From positions 24,785,346-24,849,345 of the forward strand of contig CM020618.1 in NCBI GenBank assembly GCA_009829735.1: a stretch of 64,000 nt of DNA, read 5' to 3'. Every line of letters starts with the position of its first letter. Positions within the stretch are counted from its first letter, which is position 1. The notes beneath the pieces are model-generated. The model saw nothing but the letters and a program-made list of their open reading frames with translations, made no database searches and was not told where the DNA came from. The DNA is from Pyropia yezoensis. Lineage: Eukaryota; Rhodophyta; Bangiophyceae; Bangiales; Bangiaceae. Position numbers and translations under genes: made by a program. Shown one piece after another: positions 52,271-62,734 of the stretch.

Positions 52271-54103
52271 CTGTGAGAAGACACTGGCCTGCGCTCGCCG
52301 CCACGCCACAGTATGGATATCGTCCCAATGCAGCCCTATGTACCAATGGGCAGGTGGGTTTCACGCCAGCAGGGCGGCGTTCCAAGCAAGAAAGGGGTCC
52401 CCGTTTTGCCTTGCGACGGACACCCTCCTCCCCCGCCCTGCTGCGAGGCCGCAATCTCGCTAAATCTGTCGGGGTGCTCGGATCGGTGCTTTTCCGCCAC
52501 CACGCCCTGCCCCCCCTCAGACGCCCCCACTCAGGGTCTGTCATGGAGTGCCCCCCACCGCCCCCCGGAGACACTCGCCGCGGCGTTGGCGGTGTATGCT
52601 GTCGCAAGCGGGGAAATGGCGGGGCCAGAAAAACGGCGCTGCCTGCCCCCCCCCCCCCCCCCCCCCCCCAACAGCTCCATGCTGGACCCCCCGCCACGGC
52701 GGCGGCGACCGTGGCGGCGGCGGCGCGCGGCCCGGTAGCGCACGCGCCGGCAGACGACCCCGCCGGCGGACCGCCCCGCGGCGACACGCTGCCCCACCGG
52801 GGACCGTCGCGCGCCGCCTTCCCCCCGCCCCCCTAGGCAGGCTACCGGTGGTGCGTCCATTTTCGCGTTGCCGTAGGGGGGGGGAAGAGACCCGCCACCA
52901 TACCCCCCCCCCCCCCCCTGCCTACGAGCAGCGTCACGCGGGTGCTGCTGCTCCGGCGCGCGCCGCCCCCGCAGCGGCCGTCGGTGGGGGCGTGACGCTC
53001 CGTCGCCCCCTTTGTCGCTGACCTCCCGGCCACCCCCCCTTCTGCTCGCCCCCACCCCCGTCTCCCCTTTTATTCCCCTTTACCTTTCCCCACCCCCCCT
53101 GTGCTGCATCGCTGCAACGCACCGCGACCGCCACCACCACCTCATCGTGCGAGGGGGGGGGCGGGGGGGGGAGCAGGGGGGGGTCACCCCCCACTACGGT
53201 GGGTGTGGTCGTTGGGGCGTAGCGGCGGGTGGCGCGCGCCCCTGCGTGTGCTTTGTGGTGGTGGTGTGGCCGCCGGTCGGCGTCGCGTCGCCGCCGCCAT
53301 ACCTTCAACGCTCGCGCCGCCTCCCTCCCCGCCCGCCGACCCGCCCGCCGCCCACCTCTCCCATCGCTCACCGTCACACCCCGTGCAACCCGTGTGCGCA
53401 CACGCGCGTGCAGGTTGTAGGCGCGGTTGGGGGGGGGGGGAGGCGGGCGCACCGTATTCCTGCCGTGTCCGTGGCCGTCTGGTCTGTGACCCCGCCGCGC
53501 ACCTGCGCGCCGCCGCGCGCGCACCGCCTCTGTCACCGCCGCCTTCCCCCCCCCCACACCCCGCCGTGCTTCCCGGCTGTTCCACTGGGGGGAGCCCGTG
53601 GGGGGACCCGGCCCGGCCCCCTCCGCCGCCGCTCCCTCCTCCCCACTACCCCCCCTCCCGTCGTACCGGTCGGCCGCAACACCTCTACCCCTGTGCCATT
53701 GACGCGGTGCGGGCGACACGCTGTGTAGCGGGGGGACACGTGAGCCACCTCGTTTCCTTCCGGCGGTGAGTGGAAGGAGGAGGGAGGCGGTGGGGCGTCG
53801 CGGCGGCGGTGGTGGTGACCCACCCGTGGAGACTTTGCCTGGGGAATAGGGGGGGGGAGGGGATTGGGCGCCCGCACCCCGCCCGCGGCCTTGGATGTGG
53901 CCGCTGCCGCGGGGAGCGACTGCCAGTGTGCCGCTCCCCGACGGACCCGTCGGTGTGCCCCGACGGTGCGGTGGGACTGCTGCCGCCCCTGCCAGTGACG
54001 GTGCGGCCGGGTGGCTGGCCTTGCCGCCGCCCACCCACGGACCGCTCCCCCCCCCCGCCCGTTTGTTTTGTGCTCCCGCGCGGCGGCGGCCGCTCCCCCC
54101 ATA
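52271..54103 (+). promoter_or_regulatory. Long C/G-rich 5' region of the CCT-domain gene
   Basis: Contains poly-C blocks (52645-52670, 52903-52919), poly-G blocks (53153-53190, 53425-53445) and C/T-rich tracts (53020-53100, 53540-53660). Several open frames of simple sequence exist on both strands. An upstream non-coding exon is possible; none can be placed. No separate gene is supported. Confidence 0.4.
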
Positions 54104-56806
54104 ATGGAGTACCTGTCCACCCCCGACTCGCTGCTGCGGTGGAACTTGCTATCCGCGTCGGGGACACCCGCGACTGGCGCCCTCTCCCTCAACCTCCACG
54201 GCTCGGGGGCGGCGCCTGTGGCCGGCGTCGCCGGCGGCGCCACCCCACCGGGCGGTGGACCCGCCGGACCGTGCGGCCGCGCGGGCATCCGCGACTCCTT
54301 CCACGCGCTCTTTAGCCCGTCACTGCGGGGTCCCGCCGGCCCCGGCTCGGCGTTTGACGCCACTCTCTCGCCGTCGTTGCTCGGCCCCCACTTTTCGCCG
54401 CCCACCCCTCTGCCGGGGTCGGCGGTGACCGGGGATGGGCGCAGCGTCGGCGGCAATGGCTCGTCTGTGCCAGTGACGCCGCTGCTCGGCGGACTGGCCG
54501 GGCGGGGGGGGGAGGCGGGGCACCCCCCGCGCCCGATGCCGCCCGTGTCAGCAGCTGATGGGGGTGGGGGTGGGGGTATTGCAGGTGCGGTTGTGTCCGT
54601 GTCGGCGGCGGCGGCGGCGGCTGCCGCGGCCGCCACGGCGGGGCGTCCGAGTGCGGTCGAGGCGGCGGGGGGGCCGCTGGCGGTGGCGTCGGCCGCCGCT
54701 GCTGCGCTTGGCGAGCCCCTTCCGCTGCCCTCCTTTCCCGCCACGCCCGCCTTGGCTGAGGCGGGTCCCCACTTGTGGAGCTCTCCGTTTATCCGTCACG
54801 GCCTGCCCGGCGGCGGCGGCGTCCCGGCTGTGGCGGCGGCCACGGCCGTTTCGGCGTCCTCATCGGCGGCTGGCGGCGGCGCCTATCGCGCCGCCGCGGG
54901 CGCCGCGTCGCCGGCGTGGCACGTCGTGCTGCCGAGCGCATCGCCGCTGCCGACGCCCCTCCTGACCATGGGGGGGGGGTTTGGGGTGCCCATGGCCGTG
55001 ACGCCCCGCCGGCTACACCACGCTGGGGGGGACGCCGGGGGGAGCGGCACCCATCCGGCGGTGCCACCGTCAAGAACCGAGCCGGGACCGCCCGGCACGA
55101 CGGGGGGGCAGGCGGGAGGCCCTGCTGCCGGGGCGGATGTGCCCGCCTCGACGGCGGGTGTGACGGCGGCGGCGGTTGGCCGTGCCATGACACCTCCACC
55201 GGCGCGGCCCGCGTCGGCGCCGCCGGTGCCGTCGCTCTCTGCGATTGGTCGGGGAGGCCCGCACGCGTCGAGCGAGCTCTCTGACGGGGGCCCACCTGCC
55301 ACCTCTGCCGCCGCTGGGTCCTTGCCGATGGGGCCGCCTTTTTCCCCCTCCCTGATGGCCGCAGTGAGCAGCGCCGCGGCCACCACCGCCAGCGGGATGC
55401 CCATCGTCAGGAATGTGCCCGCCGCGCCCCCGTCCGCGTCTTCCTCCGCGTCGTTGATGGGCATCATGCCCGTGCCGACGACGGTCCTCGCTGCGGCTGC
55501 CACCCAACAGGCACACATGCAGTCTTGGCAGCTGCTCTACCAGCAGCAACAGCAGCACACGCATCTGCCGGTGCACCACCACGCGGGGGCACCGCACCTG
55601 CAGTACGCCTGCCGCTCCCCCTTTCTCGTCGACCGCAGCCTCATGGCGGGGAGCGGCGGCCGCGGCGGCCGCAGCGGAGGCGCGCCGACGCTGCCGCGGC
55701 TGCCGCTGCCGCCGCCACCCCATTCGGTGGCCAAGGCGCCGCCGCCTCCGTCGCCGCCTCCCCCCCCGCCGCCGCCGCGGCCACGCAACTCGTTGGGGCC
55801 CGTGCGGTCACGGGCAGCCCGTCCGGGCTTGACTGCCTTTGCCTCCATGCCATGCTTCCCCGCGATGGCCACTCTGTCGCCGTCGGCCGCGCCGGCACCC
55901 GCGTCGGTTGGCGACGGTGACCTGTCCTCGTCCCCCCAGTCGAGCGTGCCGTCGCCAGTTGCGCCGGCGGGGGTGGCGTCGGGAGCGGCCGAGTCACACA
56001 TGAGGGGAGTGCGGGGGAGACCCGCGACGGGGTCAGCAGCGTCTGCCTCTGCTTTGGACGTCGCTGCTGCCGTCGACGGCGACAGCGGCAGTGGCGGTTC
56101 GCTTGGGCCCGCGGCGGGGGCCAAGGGCATGGACGCTGCCTCCGCCGCTGGTGACGGCGACGGCGACGGCGAAAAGGACAGCGCGGCGTCCAAGAAGCAG
56201 TCGCGTGCCGAGGCGCTGCTACGGTTTCAGCAAAAACGACGGCGCCGCACGTTTGCCAAGTCGGTCCGCTACACGGTGCGCAAGGCGCTGGCTGACGGTC
56301 GGCCGCGCGTCAAGGGGCGGTTTGTCAAGAGCGCGGGGGGGGCTGATGCCTCCGTTAAGGGCGGTCCCGCCACCGCCGCCGCTTCCAGTGCCGGCGGCGA
56401 CGCCGCCGCCGCCATAGGCGGGACGTTTACTGGGGGGGCGGGCGCTTTTGCCACACCCAGTGATGACGACGAGGAGCATTCGCCGCCCCTTTCGCCCGCG
56501 TCGCGGCTGGCGGCAATGGCGCCCGTGTCGATCGCTGTCGCTCGTGGCGACGGCGGCGGCAGCGGCGGCGGCGGCAGTGCCTCCAAGCGGCGGCGCCTCT
56601 CCGCGGCCACCCCGGCAGCGCCGTCCTCGTCGATGGATGTGGTCTTGCCGCGGCCATTGGCACCGCCGCCACCCCCGCCGCCGCCGCCGACTTCATCGCC
56701 GCCGCCGCCGGCGGTGGCAGCAGCAGCAGCGGCGGCTGCGGCAGCAGCGACTGGGGCGGCGGAGCCGTTTGGGTTTCCTGCGCCGCCGCCCCCCCCAGCC
56801 CCATGA
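54104..56806 (+). CDS. CCT-domain transcriptional regulator
   Basis: A 900-residue nuclear protein. The CCT motif is complete at about residues 698-745: SRAEALLRFQQKRRRRTFAK then VRYTVRKALADGRPRVKGRF, matching the R-x5-RF/Y-x-KRK-x-R-x-F-x-K-x-I-x-Y-x-x-R-K-x-x-A-x-x-R-P-R-x-K-G-R-F consensus of CONSTANS, pseudo-response regulator and related proteins, which mediates nuclear import and DNA or NF-Y binding. No B-box fingers or receiver domain are seen upstream. Instead residues 1-690 are Ala/Gly/Ser/Pro-rich with a Gln/His patch (LLYQQQQQHTHLPVHHH near 475). After CCT come acidic SDDDEEHSPPLSP and Ala/Pro runs. An acidic DGDGDGEKD tract lies just before CCT. The first ATG in frame is 54104. 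Plausibly a light- or clock-related regulator, by family only. Confidence 0.88.
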   Translation: MEYLSTPDSLLRWNLLSASGTPATGALSLNLHGSGAAPVAGVAGGATPPGGGPAGPCGRAGIRDSFHALFSPSLRGPAGPGSAFDATLSPSLLGPHFSPPTPLPGSAVTGDGRSVGGNGSSVPVTPLLGGLAGRGGEAGHPPRPMPPVSAADGGGGGGIAGAVVSVSAAAAAAAAAATAGRPSAVEAAGGPLAVASAAAAALGEPLPLPSFPATPALAEAGPHLWSSPFIRHGLPGGGGVPAVAAATAVSASSSAAGGGAYRAAAGAASPAWHVVLPSASPLPTPLLTMGGGFGVPMAVTPRRLHHAGGDAGGSGTHPAVPPSRTEPGPPGTTGGQAGGPAAGADVPASTAGVTAAAVGRAMTPPPARPASAPPVPSLSAIGRGGPHASSELSDGGPPATSAAAGSLPMGPPFSPSLMAAVSSAAATTASGMPIVRNVPAAPPSASSSASLMGIMPVPTTVLAAAATQQAHMQSWQLLYQQQQQHTHLPVHHHAGAPHLQYACRSPFLVDRSLMAGSGGRGGRSGGAPTLPRLPLPPPPHSVAKAPPPPSPPPPPPPPRPRNSLGPVRSRAARPGLTAFASMPCFPAMATLSPSAAPAPASVGDGDLSSSPQSSVPSPVAPAGVASGAAESHMRGVRGRPATGSAASASALDVAAAVDGDSGSGGSLGPAAGAKGMDAASAAGDGDGDGEKDSAASKKQSRAEALLRFQQKRRRRTFAKSVRYTVRKALADGRPRVKGRFVKSAGGADASVKGGPATAAASSAGGDAAAAIGGTFTGGAGAFATPSDDDEEHSPPLSPASRLAAMAPVSIAVARGDGGGSGGGGSASKRRRLSAATPAAPSSSMDVVLPRPLAPPPPPPPPPTSSPPPPAVAAAAAAAAAAATGAAEPFGFPAPPPPPAP

Positions 56807-57873
56807 CGCGGCTGCCGTGGCGCTGGGGGCGGGGTGGTGGTGGGGGGGCTGGCGTGCCCGTCCGCGCGCGTGCAACTTCTACATTTTGTCCCCCTCGCGT
56901 GGTGTGTGTGTGTGGGTGTCTTTTTCCTCCTCCTTTTTCATGCGGGCTCTCTTTTGTTGTGTCATGTGGTGGTATTGTAGGCGTGACTGTGCGTGTGTTG
57001 TTTCTTTTGTGTGTGGGTGTAGTGTGGATGGGGGGGGAGGGGGGGTGGGGGTCAGCTATGTGTGTGTCTCGTCGAGACAACCATCCCCCCTTCCTCTCCC
57101 CCCCTTCTACCGGGCTGCAGTCTTTCCTCTTTTTTATCCTTGCCTTGCTCTGCTTGACCACCACGGGGGGTTGGCTGCTCTTTTGCTCTTTTGTTCTTTT
57201 TGTGCCATCCCCCCGTTGTCTCTCTCTCTCTTACTGGGTGGTGTGTGCTCTCTTATTTTTCTTCACACTCCACCTCCGTTTCCTTTCTACCTTTCATTTC
57301 TCCTTCCGCACGGTGCCCCCGTTGCCGTGCCGTTTTCTCACCAGGCCAAGCCGCCCCACGATAGTGCCGGCCCCACCCCTTCGTGAAAGCGACCAGGCAA
57401 AGTCAACCCGCGATATTTAGACACCCGCCGAACGGCCCACATTAACCGGTTGGCGATTTCCCGTTTTTTTTTTTTTTCGTTGCTCTTAACTAAGAGCAGG
57501 CTGAGCCCCCCTCCCCCCCCCCCTTCTCCCCATTGCTCCTTGTCCTGTTCATGATCTCACTCATTACGCCCGCCACGCGACGGAGAAGCCACAGCAGGAC
57601 TGGCGCTGCGCGACGGTCCGTCGCTCACGCGGACGCTGCCACTTGTGTCACCACTGCTGTCGCTGACACCGCAGACTGCCTCGCCGCCGCCCTGGCCGCC
57701 GACCCTCCCACTCTGATGCTAGTACGCGCCAAGTAGACACGGTTGGGGGTTGGTGCGGCGCTGAAGAACACTACTGCCGCGACTGCTCACGTCCATTCTT
57801 GGTGTCAAGGTCCCCCCCCCAACCCCTTCTTCCCCCCCCCCCACCCGCCCCCACCCCCCCCCCTGCCGCCACC
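56807..57873. other. Convergent intergenic region
   Basis: Between the CCT gene (+) and the LPMO-like gene (-). GT-rich at 56895-57070, then T/C-rich, with a run of 14 T at 57464-57477. No gene is supported; the T-run is too isolated to call an RNA terminator. Confidence 0.5.
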
Positions 57874-60566
57874 TCACGGCTTGATCGTAATCTTGAATGT
57901 CCGTTCCGCCCGGTTGCGGTCCACATCGTACGCGAGCACCTTGACCGACACGGACGTGCCGCCCGTGGCGAGCGGCGGCCACGGCGTGAAGGAGCCGCCC
58001 GTGTTGCCCGCAATCGCGTAGGGGGCGTAGCTCTCGGTCGACGCCCACGCGCCATTGACGTAAAACTCCACATAGTTGGCGGGCCCCCGCACCTCGGCAA
58101 TGAGCGTCGCCGTCGGCGACGCGGCCACCCCCGCCGACAGCACCTGTGCAGACGGGACGGAGATGGTGCCGCTGCGGGTGTCGACGGCGGCCAGGCCGTC
58201 GACGGAGAGGTGGCCCAGGTTGGCCGCTCCGTCCCTCTCAAAGGGGGGGGGGGTGGTGAGGTCCGCCGCCCCGCCGGGCGGCGGTGCCTTGGCCCCCGGC
58301 ACCGGGCCGTCACCGCCGCCGCCACCGCCACCGCCAGCCTCGTACGGACTGCCCCCCGCCGGTTGGGGGGGGGGCGGCGGCGTCTTGGCGCCCGCCGCCA
58401 CCGCCCCGCCGCCGCCGCCGCCGCCGCCGCCCGCCTCGTACGGCCCAGCCGGCGGCTTGGCCGCCCCCGCCGCCTCCTCCCCCGCCCCCGCGCCCCCCGC
58501 CGGGCCCCCATCACCCGCCCCGTACGGCCCGGCCGCCGGCTTGGCGCCAGCCGGCTTGGCACCCGCCGCCGCCGGGGCGGCGCCGCCGCCGGGGCCACCG
58601 CCGCCCGCCTCGTACGGCCCGCCCGCCGGCGGGGCGCCGCCCTTGTACGGCCCGCCCGCCGGTGGGCCCTGCCCCGCCGCCGTGCCCCCCGCGGGGGCGC
58701 CCCCGCCGGCCGCCGCGTACGGCGCGCCCGCGGGCGGTGCGCCCGGCGGCCTGCCGCCCGCGCCAGCCGCGGCGGCGGCCTCCCCATACTCCCCGCCCGC
58801 CGGCGGCGGCTTTCCCCCCGCCGCCTCTGCCGCCGCCCCCGCGCCGCCCGCCGGGCCGCCGCCGCCGCCGCCGCCCGCCGTGTAGGGCCCACCTGCGGGC
58901 GCCGCGGGCGGCGCCTTGTAACCGGCCGGGGAGGCGCCCCCCGCGCCGTACTGCCCGCCCGCCGGCTTTTCCCCTGCCGCCTGGCCGGCCGCCGGGCCGC
59001 CATCGCCGGCGGCGGCGTCGTATTGGCCCCCCCCCCCCCCCCCCCCCGCGGCGGGGGTGCCCCCAAACAGGGCGGCGGTGAGGGGCGCGGGGGTCTTGCC
59101 GTCAAAGGCGGCGGACGTCATGAGGGACTTTTTGATGCCCCGGCACGGCTCGACGGGGCAGACGCCCAGCCGGTTGGCGGTCGCCTCGCACTTGTCTCCA
59201 AAGCGGCTGCCCGGCCCGGGCTGGAAGACCACCGGCTCCTCGGCTTGGACGGCCGCGCCGCCCGCCACGGTGACGACGGCGCAGTCATAGTCTGTGTGTG
59301 GGGGAGGGGAAGGGGGGGGGAAGGGCGCCGGTGGTGGGGTGGGGGGAGGGCGGCAGGGAAGAAAAAGAAGAGCAGGGGATCGAGGAGGCGGTAGGAGGGG
59401 TCAGACGTGCGTGGCAAGGTGGCGCCCGAGACGACGCGGCCGCGGGGGGACGGGTGAGAAACGGGACGCGCCGGGCGGCAGCGTGTCGTCACCGCAAGGC
59501 GGTTCACCCCACGCTGCGGCGGGCGCGGCTCGCGACGGACCACGGGTTGGCGCCCCGCCGCCCCGACGCTCGCCCGCCAGAGGCCAAGAACGTCGCCATG
59601 CCCGTCGAGCCGCGCTCAACTTGCCCTCCCTCCCCCCCCCCACCCCCCCCTCCCTCCTCTTCTCTCCTCTCCCGCGTACTCAAAACGTACAGTCGCCAAA
59701 GAAGCTTTCGGTAAAGCCGTCACCGAGCCCCCCGTACCACGCGTAGCCGAGCACGTACTCCCCGTCGGGCACCACCCGGGGGATGGTCATGGTGGTTCCA
59801 AACCGGGAGCCGTCCCCGTCGTCATAGCACCGGCCGCCGCCCTTCTTGTCCTTGTCCCCTGACGGGCACGCCTCCCGCCCGGCCGACCAGCAGCTGTACC
59901 AAAACGCTCGCTCCGAGTGCGCCGCGGCGCTCGTCCACTGGTCCTTGGGAACAAGCGTCAGGCGGGTGAAGCCACCTGCCGGGGGAGGGGGGGGAGGAGG
60001 GGGGGTGGTGGTGGTAAGGCAAGCAGCCAAGCGGGCAAGGTTTGTGTGTGTGGAATGGGGCAGGGGGGGGCACGCCTCGACGGAACGGGTGGAGCAGTTA
60101 GACGGTGGCGCTCACGGTGGACGCACCCCCTATCCCCACGCTTCGTCCCCTGATGGCGCCGGGCGCCCAGCCTCCTGTCTCTTCCGTTCTCTTTGTCCAG
60201 ACTCAGGGTCACCCCCCCCCCCCCCCCGCCCCCCCGCCCGCCCCCAATGCTCCCTCAACCTCCCCCTGCCCTATGAAGGCCACAGTCCCTACCTTCGTGG
60301 TTGTTACGGGCCCACGTGACGCCGTAGCTCCCCCCCCGCTCGTACGTGGCCTGGCTGCTCCAGTCGACCGACGGCTCGGTGGGGCACGGCCCGGGGCAGT
60401 TCATGGGCGGGTCCCCGCCGACGCGGCACGAGTGCTTGGTCGTCATTGGCCGCGGCGAGTCGAGGTGGGAGTGGCCGGCGGCGCCCCGGCCCGCCGCCGC
60501 GGCGGCGGCCAGGGCGGCAACAAACAGGGCCGCCACCGCCGTTGCGGACCGTGTGGAGGGGGCCAT
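57874..60566 (-). CDS. Secreted LPMO-like copper-domain protein with Tyr/Gly/Pro repeat stalk and Ig-like domain
   Basis: Three exons (60566-60293, 59975-59691, 59291-57874) with GT-AG introns of 317 and 399 bases; phases agree and give 658 residues. A hydrophobic Ala/Val signal peptide is followed by HSHLDSPRPM, so signal cleavage before H32 would expose the N-terminal His needed for the copper brace of lytic polysaccharide monooxygenases. H90 in RNNHEGGFTRL and Y187 or Y188 in FFGDYYDCAVVTV are candidates for the second His and axial Tyr; GEYVLGYAWYGG fits the core strand. Residues 240-520 are a Gly/Ala/Pro stalk with about ten Tyr-bearing units (PAGGPYEAGGG type). Residues 550-658 form a bacterial-type Ig-like fold (VEFYVNGAWASTESYAPYAI; VKVLAYDVDRNRAERTFKI). 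It probably acts on or is anchored in the cell wall. The LPMO assignment is by motif only; another secreted copper or carbohydrate-binding fold is possible. Confidence 0.78.
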
Positions 60567-62734
60567 TGCTACCCAGGAGGGGAAGGCAGGAAAGAGGTGG
60601 GAGGGAAGAAGGAGGGGGAGAGGGAAGGGATGGGGGGGGACAAGAAGGGTGGCGACTGCCGGTGGTGTGGGCTCTCTGCTCGCCGTTGCTGTACGCCAGT
60701 GTCACTAGACGCACCGCCCCGCCGTAGGCGGCAGCAAAGGGGAAGCGGGGGGAGGAGAGTCGGAAGGGGGCCACGTCGACCGTTGAACCTGTCGCAGTGA
60801 CAACAAAGGGGAGTGGGGGGGGGGTAGGGGCGACACCTCGGTCCCACAGCCGCAGCACCGCTGCCACAACCGCCTGCACGCCAACTGCTGGTTCCGGCTG
60901 GCGGGTGGCGCGGGGTGTGCCCGTTTTACCCGTGCCGCCGTGCTGGGGGGGTGGCGTTGCGTGCCCGGGGGTGGGAGAGAGAGAGGAGGGGGTGGTGGGG
61001 CGCGGGGCGCCGTTGGCTGCCGCGCAAACAAAATAGGAAACAGAGGGGGGCTGGGGCGCGTGCCCCCCCCCCACCCCCGCTGTTTCCCCACATCCGCGGC
61101 CGCACGGCCCGAAGCCGGTCACCAACGCCTCTGGCAGGCAACTGTTTATGGCGGACACTGGCCGCCGCTGTGGGTTCCACCGACAGACGTTGGAGGGGTG
61201 TGCCCAGCGTCGGCTGCTTGGGTGGTGGGGGGGCTGGCAGGCAGCAAGACCCCTGCTGCCACCCCGCCCCCCCCGCACGCACGTGCGTGCGCGTGTGGGG
61301 GACGAAAGTGGGAGACTGGGGGACATGGCCGGGGGCGGGTGGAGGGGGGGGGAGGGGCGGCGAGCCCGCCGGCGGCACCGCCCACGCCCGCCCGCCACGC
61401 GCGCTCGGACCTCCGTCCGTGGCGACGCACCGCCCAACGCACCGCCGCCACGGGGGGGCGCCGGCGCAGGGGGGGCCCCCACGCCGCCGAAATTTTTTCG
61501 AGGGACCGGCGGGACGCCCTCGCCGGTTCCCACCCCCCCCCCCCGCCCTTGTCCCCGACTGGGGCAGCGGTGCGTCCGCGGGTGGGGAGAGGGGAGGGGC
61601 TGCCCCCAAAAACACCCCCCAACGGCTTCCCCCCACCTTCCCCCCCTTCTCCTATTTAGTCGGGACCAGGGCGCTGACAATCTGTTGGCCACGGGGGCGA
61701 CCCCGTGGAGGCGATGTCGGCCGGGTCGGTGGTGGGCCGACGGCGCAGCTCCTGGTGCCAGATTGACGCACCGTCGCGCCACGTCACACCCGACGGCTCA
61801 ATCGGGGGCCGCGCAGCGGAACCAAGACCCGATTGAAGGCTCGCTTGTAACTACATTCAAATTCTCATTCCCTCTCGGCATCCCCCGTGGAATCCGCCTG
61901 GTGGTGCAGTCAGTGGCGGTCGTGGTCGTGGTCGTGCCTGTCGGCGACGATAGGCAAGCCAATCCTGGGGGCGTGCCCCTGCGGGAGAACTCGCCCTCTG
62001 CAAGCGGTCGGCCCCGCCGGCCCAGCCGCTTGTTCTACTCCGAGCGGCGGCTCTACTGTACCAGGAACGTCTCCATACCCCATCGACCTGGCCCGTCCCC
62101 GCTGCGGCCATGGCGCCGAATTCCACCTCGTCAGCTCTGTTCGTGTCGCTGTCGGGGCCCCCTCTGGTGCCGCGGCGGACTGCCCTCCACCACCCACTTC
62201 CACGTCCCCCCCCCACGCCCCCGGCACCTCTCCCCCCCGCCGCCACTACCACCACCACCGCCGCCGCCGCCGCCGCCGCCGCCGCAGCATCCGCGGGCTC
62301 ACCTCCACGACCGTCACGGCCGCGACGACCGCAATGGGGCGGTGGGCGGGCGTCCCCCGTTGCCTCGTCTCCTTTTCGGGGCGGGAGCTCGGGGGGGGCG
62401 GGCAGACAAGAGGTGGGGGCAGCGGCGGCGACTAGAGAAGACGGGGGTGGTGGAGGGGGGGACAGAGGCCCAGCTGCCGAGCGGGGCACGACGTGACCCG
62501 CCGCCCTAAGGGCGGTCCTGTGGGACGCCACCATCGCGCGACAGTGTTCTTCTCACCCTCCCACTGGCATTGCCATTGCCGGCGGCGGGACCCCACCCGT
62601 CCATTCCCGCTCCTCTCCTTGACGACGGGCCACGGCGCCGCGTCGTCGCGTTCCCATCGGGCTACGACGATCCCCTCCTTCCTTGCCGACGTGGCCGTCC
62701 CCCCCCCCCCGACGCCGCTGACGCACACGACGTC
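60567..62734. promoter_or_regulatory. Intergenic region between divergent genes
   Basis: 60567-60650 is A/G-rich on the + strand, giving the leftward LPMO-like gene a C/T-rich leader. 62530-62734 is C/T-rich, leading the rightward partial gene. Between them are G-rich and C-rich blocks and an AT-richer patch (61840-61960). Open frames are simple sequence; no gene is supported. Confidence 0.45.

Noticed and set aside
57464-57477. RNA polymerase III terminator at a run of 14 T
   Set aside because: No tRNA, snRNA or 5S-like sequence precedes it on the + strand; it is more likely ordinary 3' flank.
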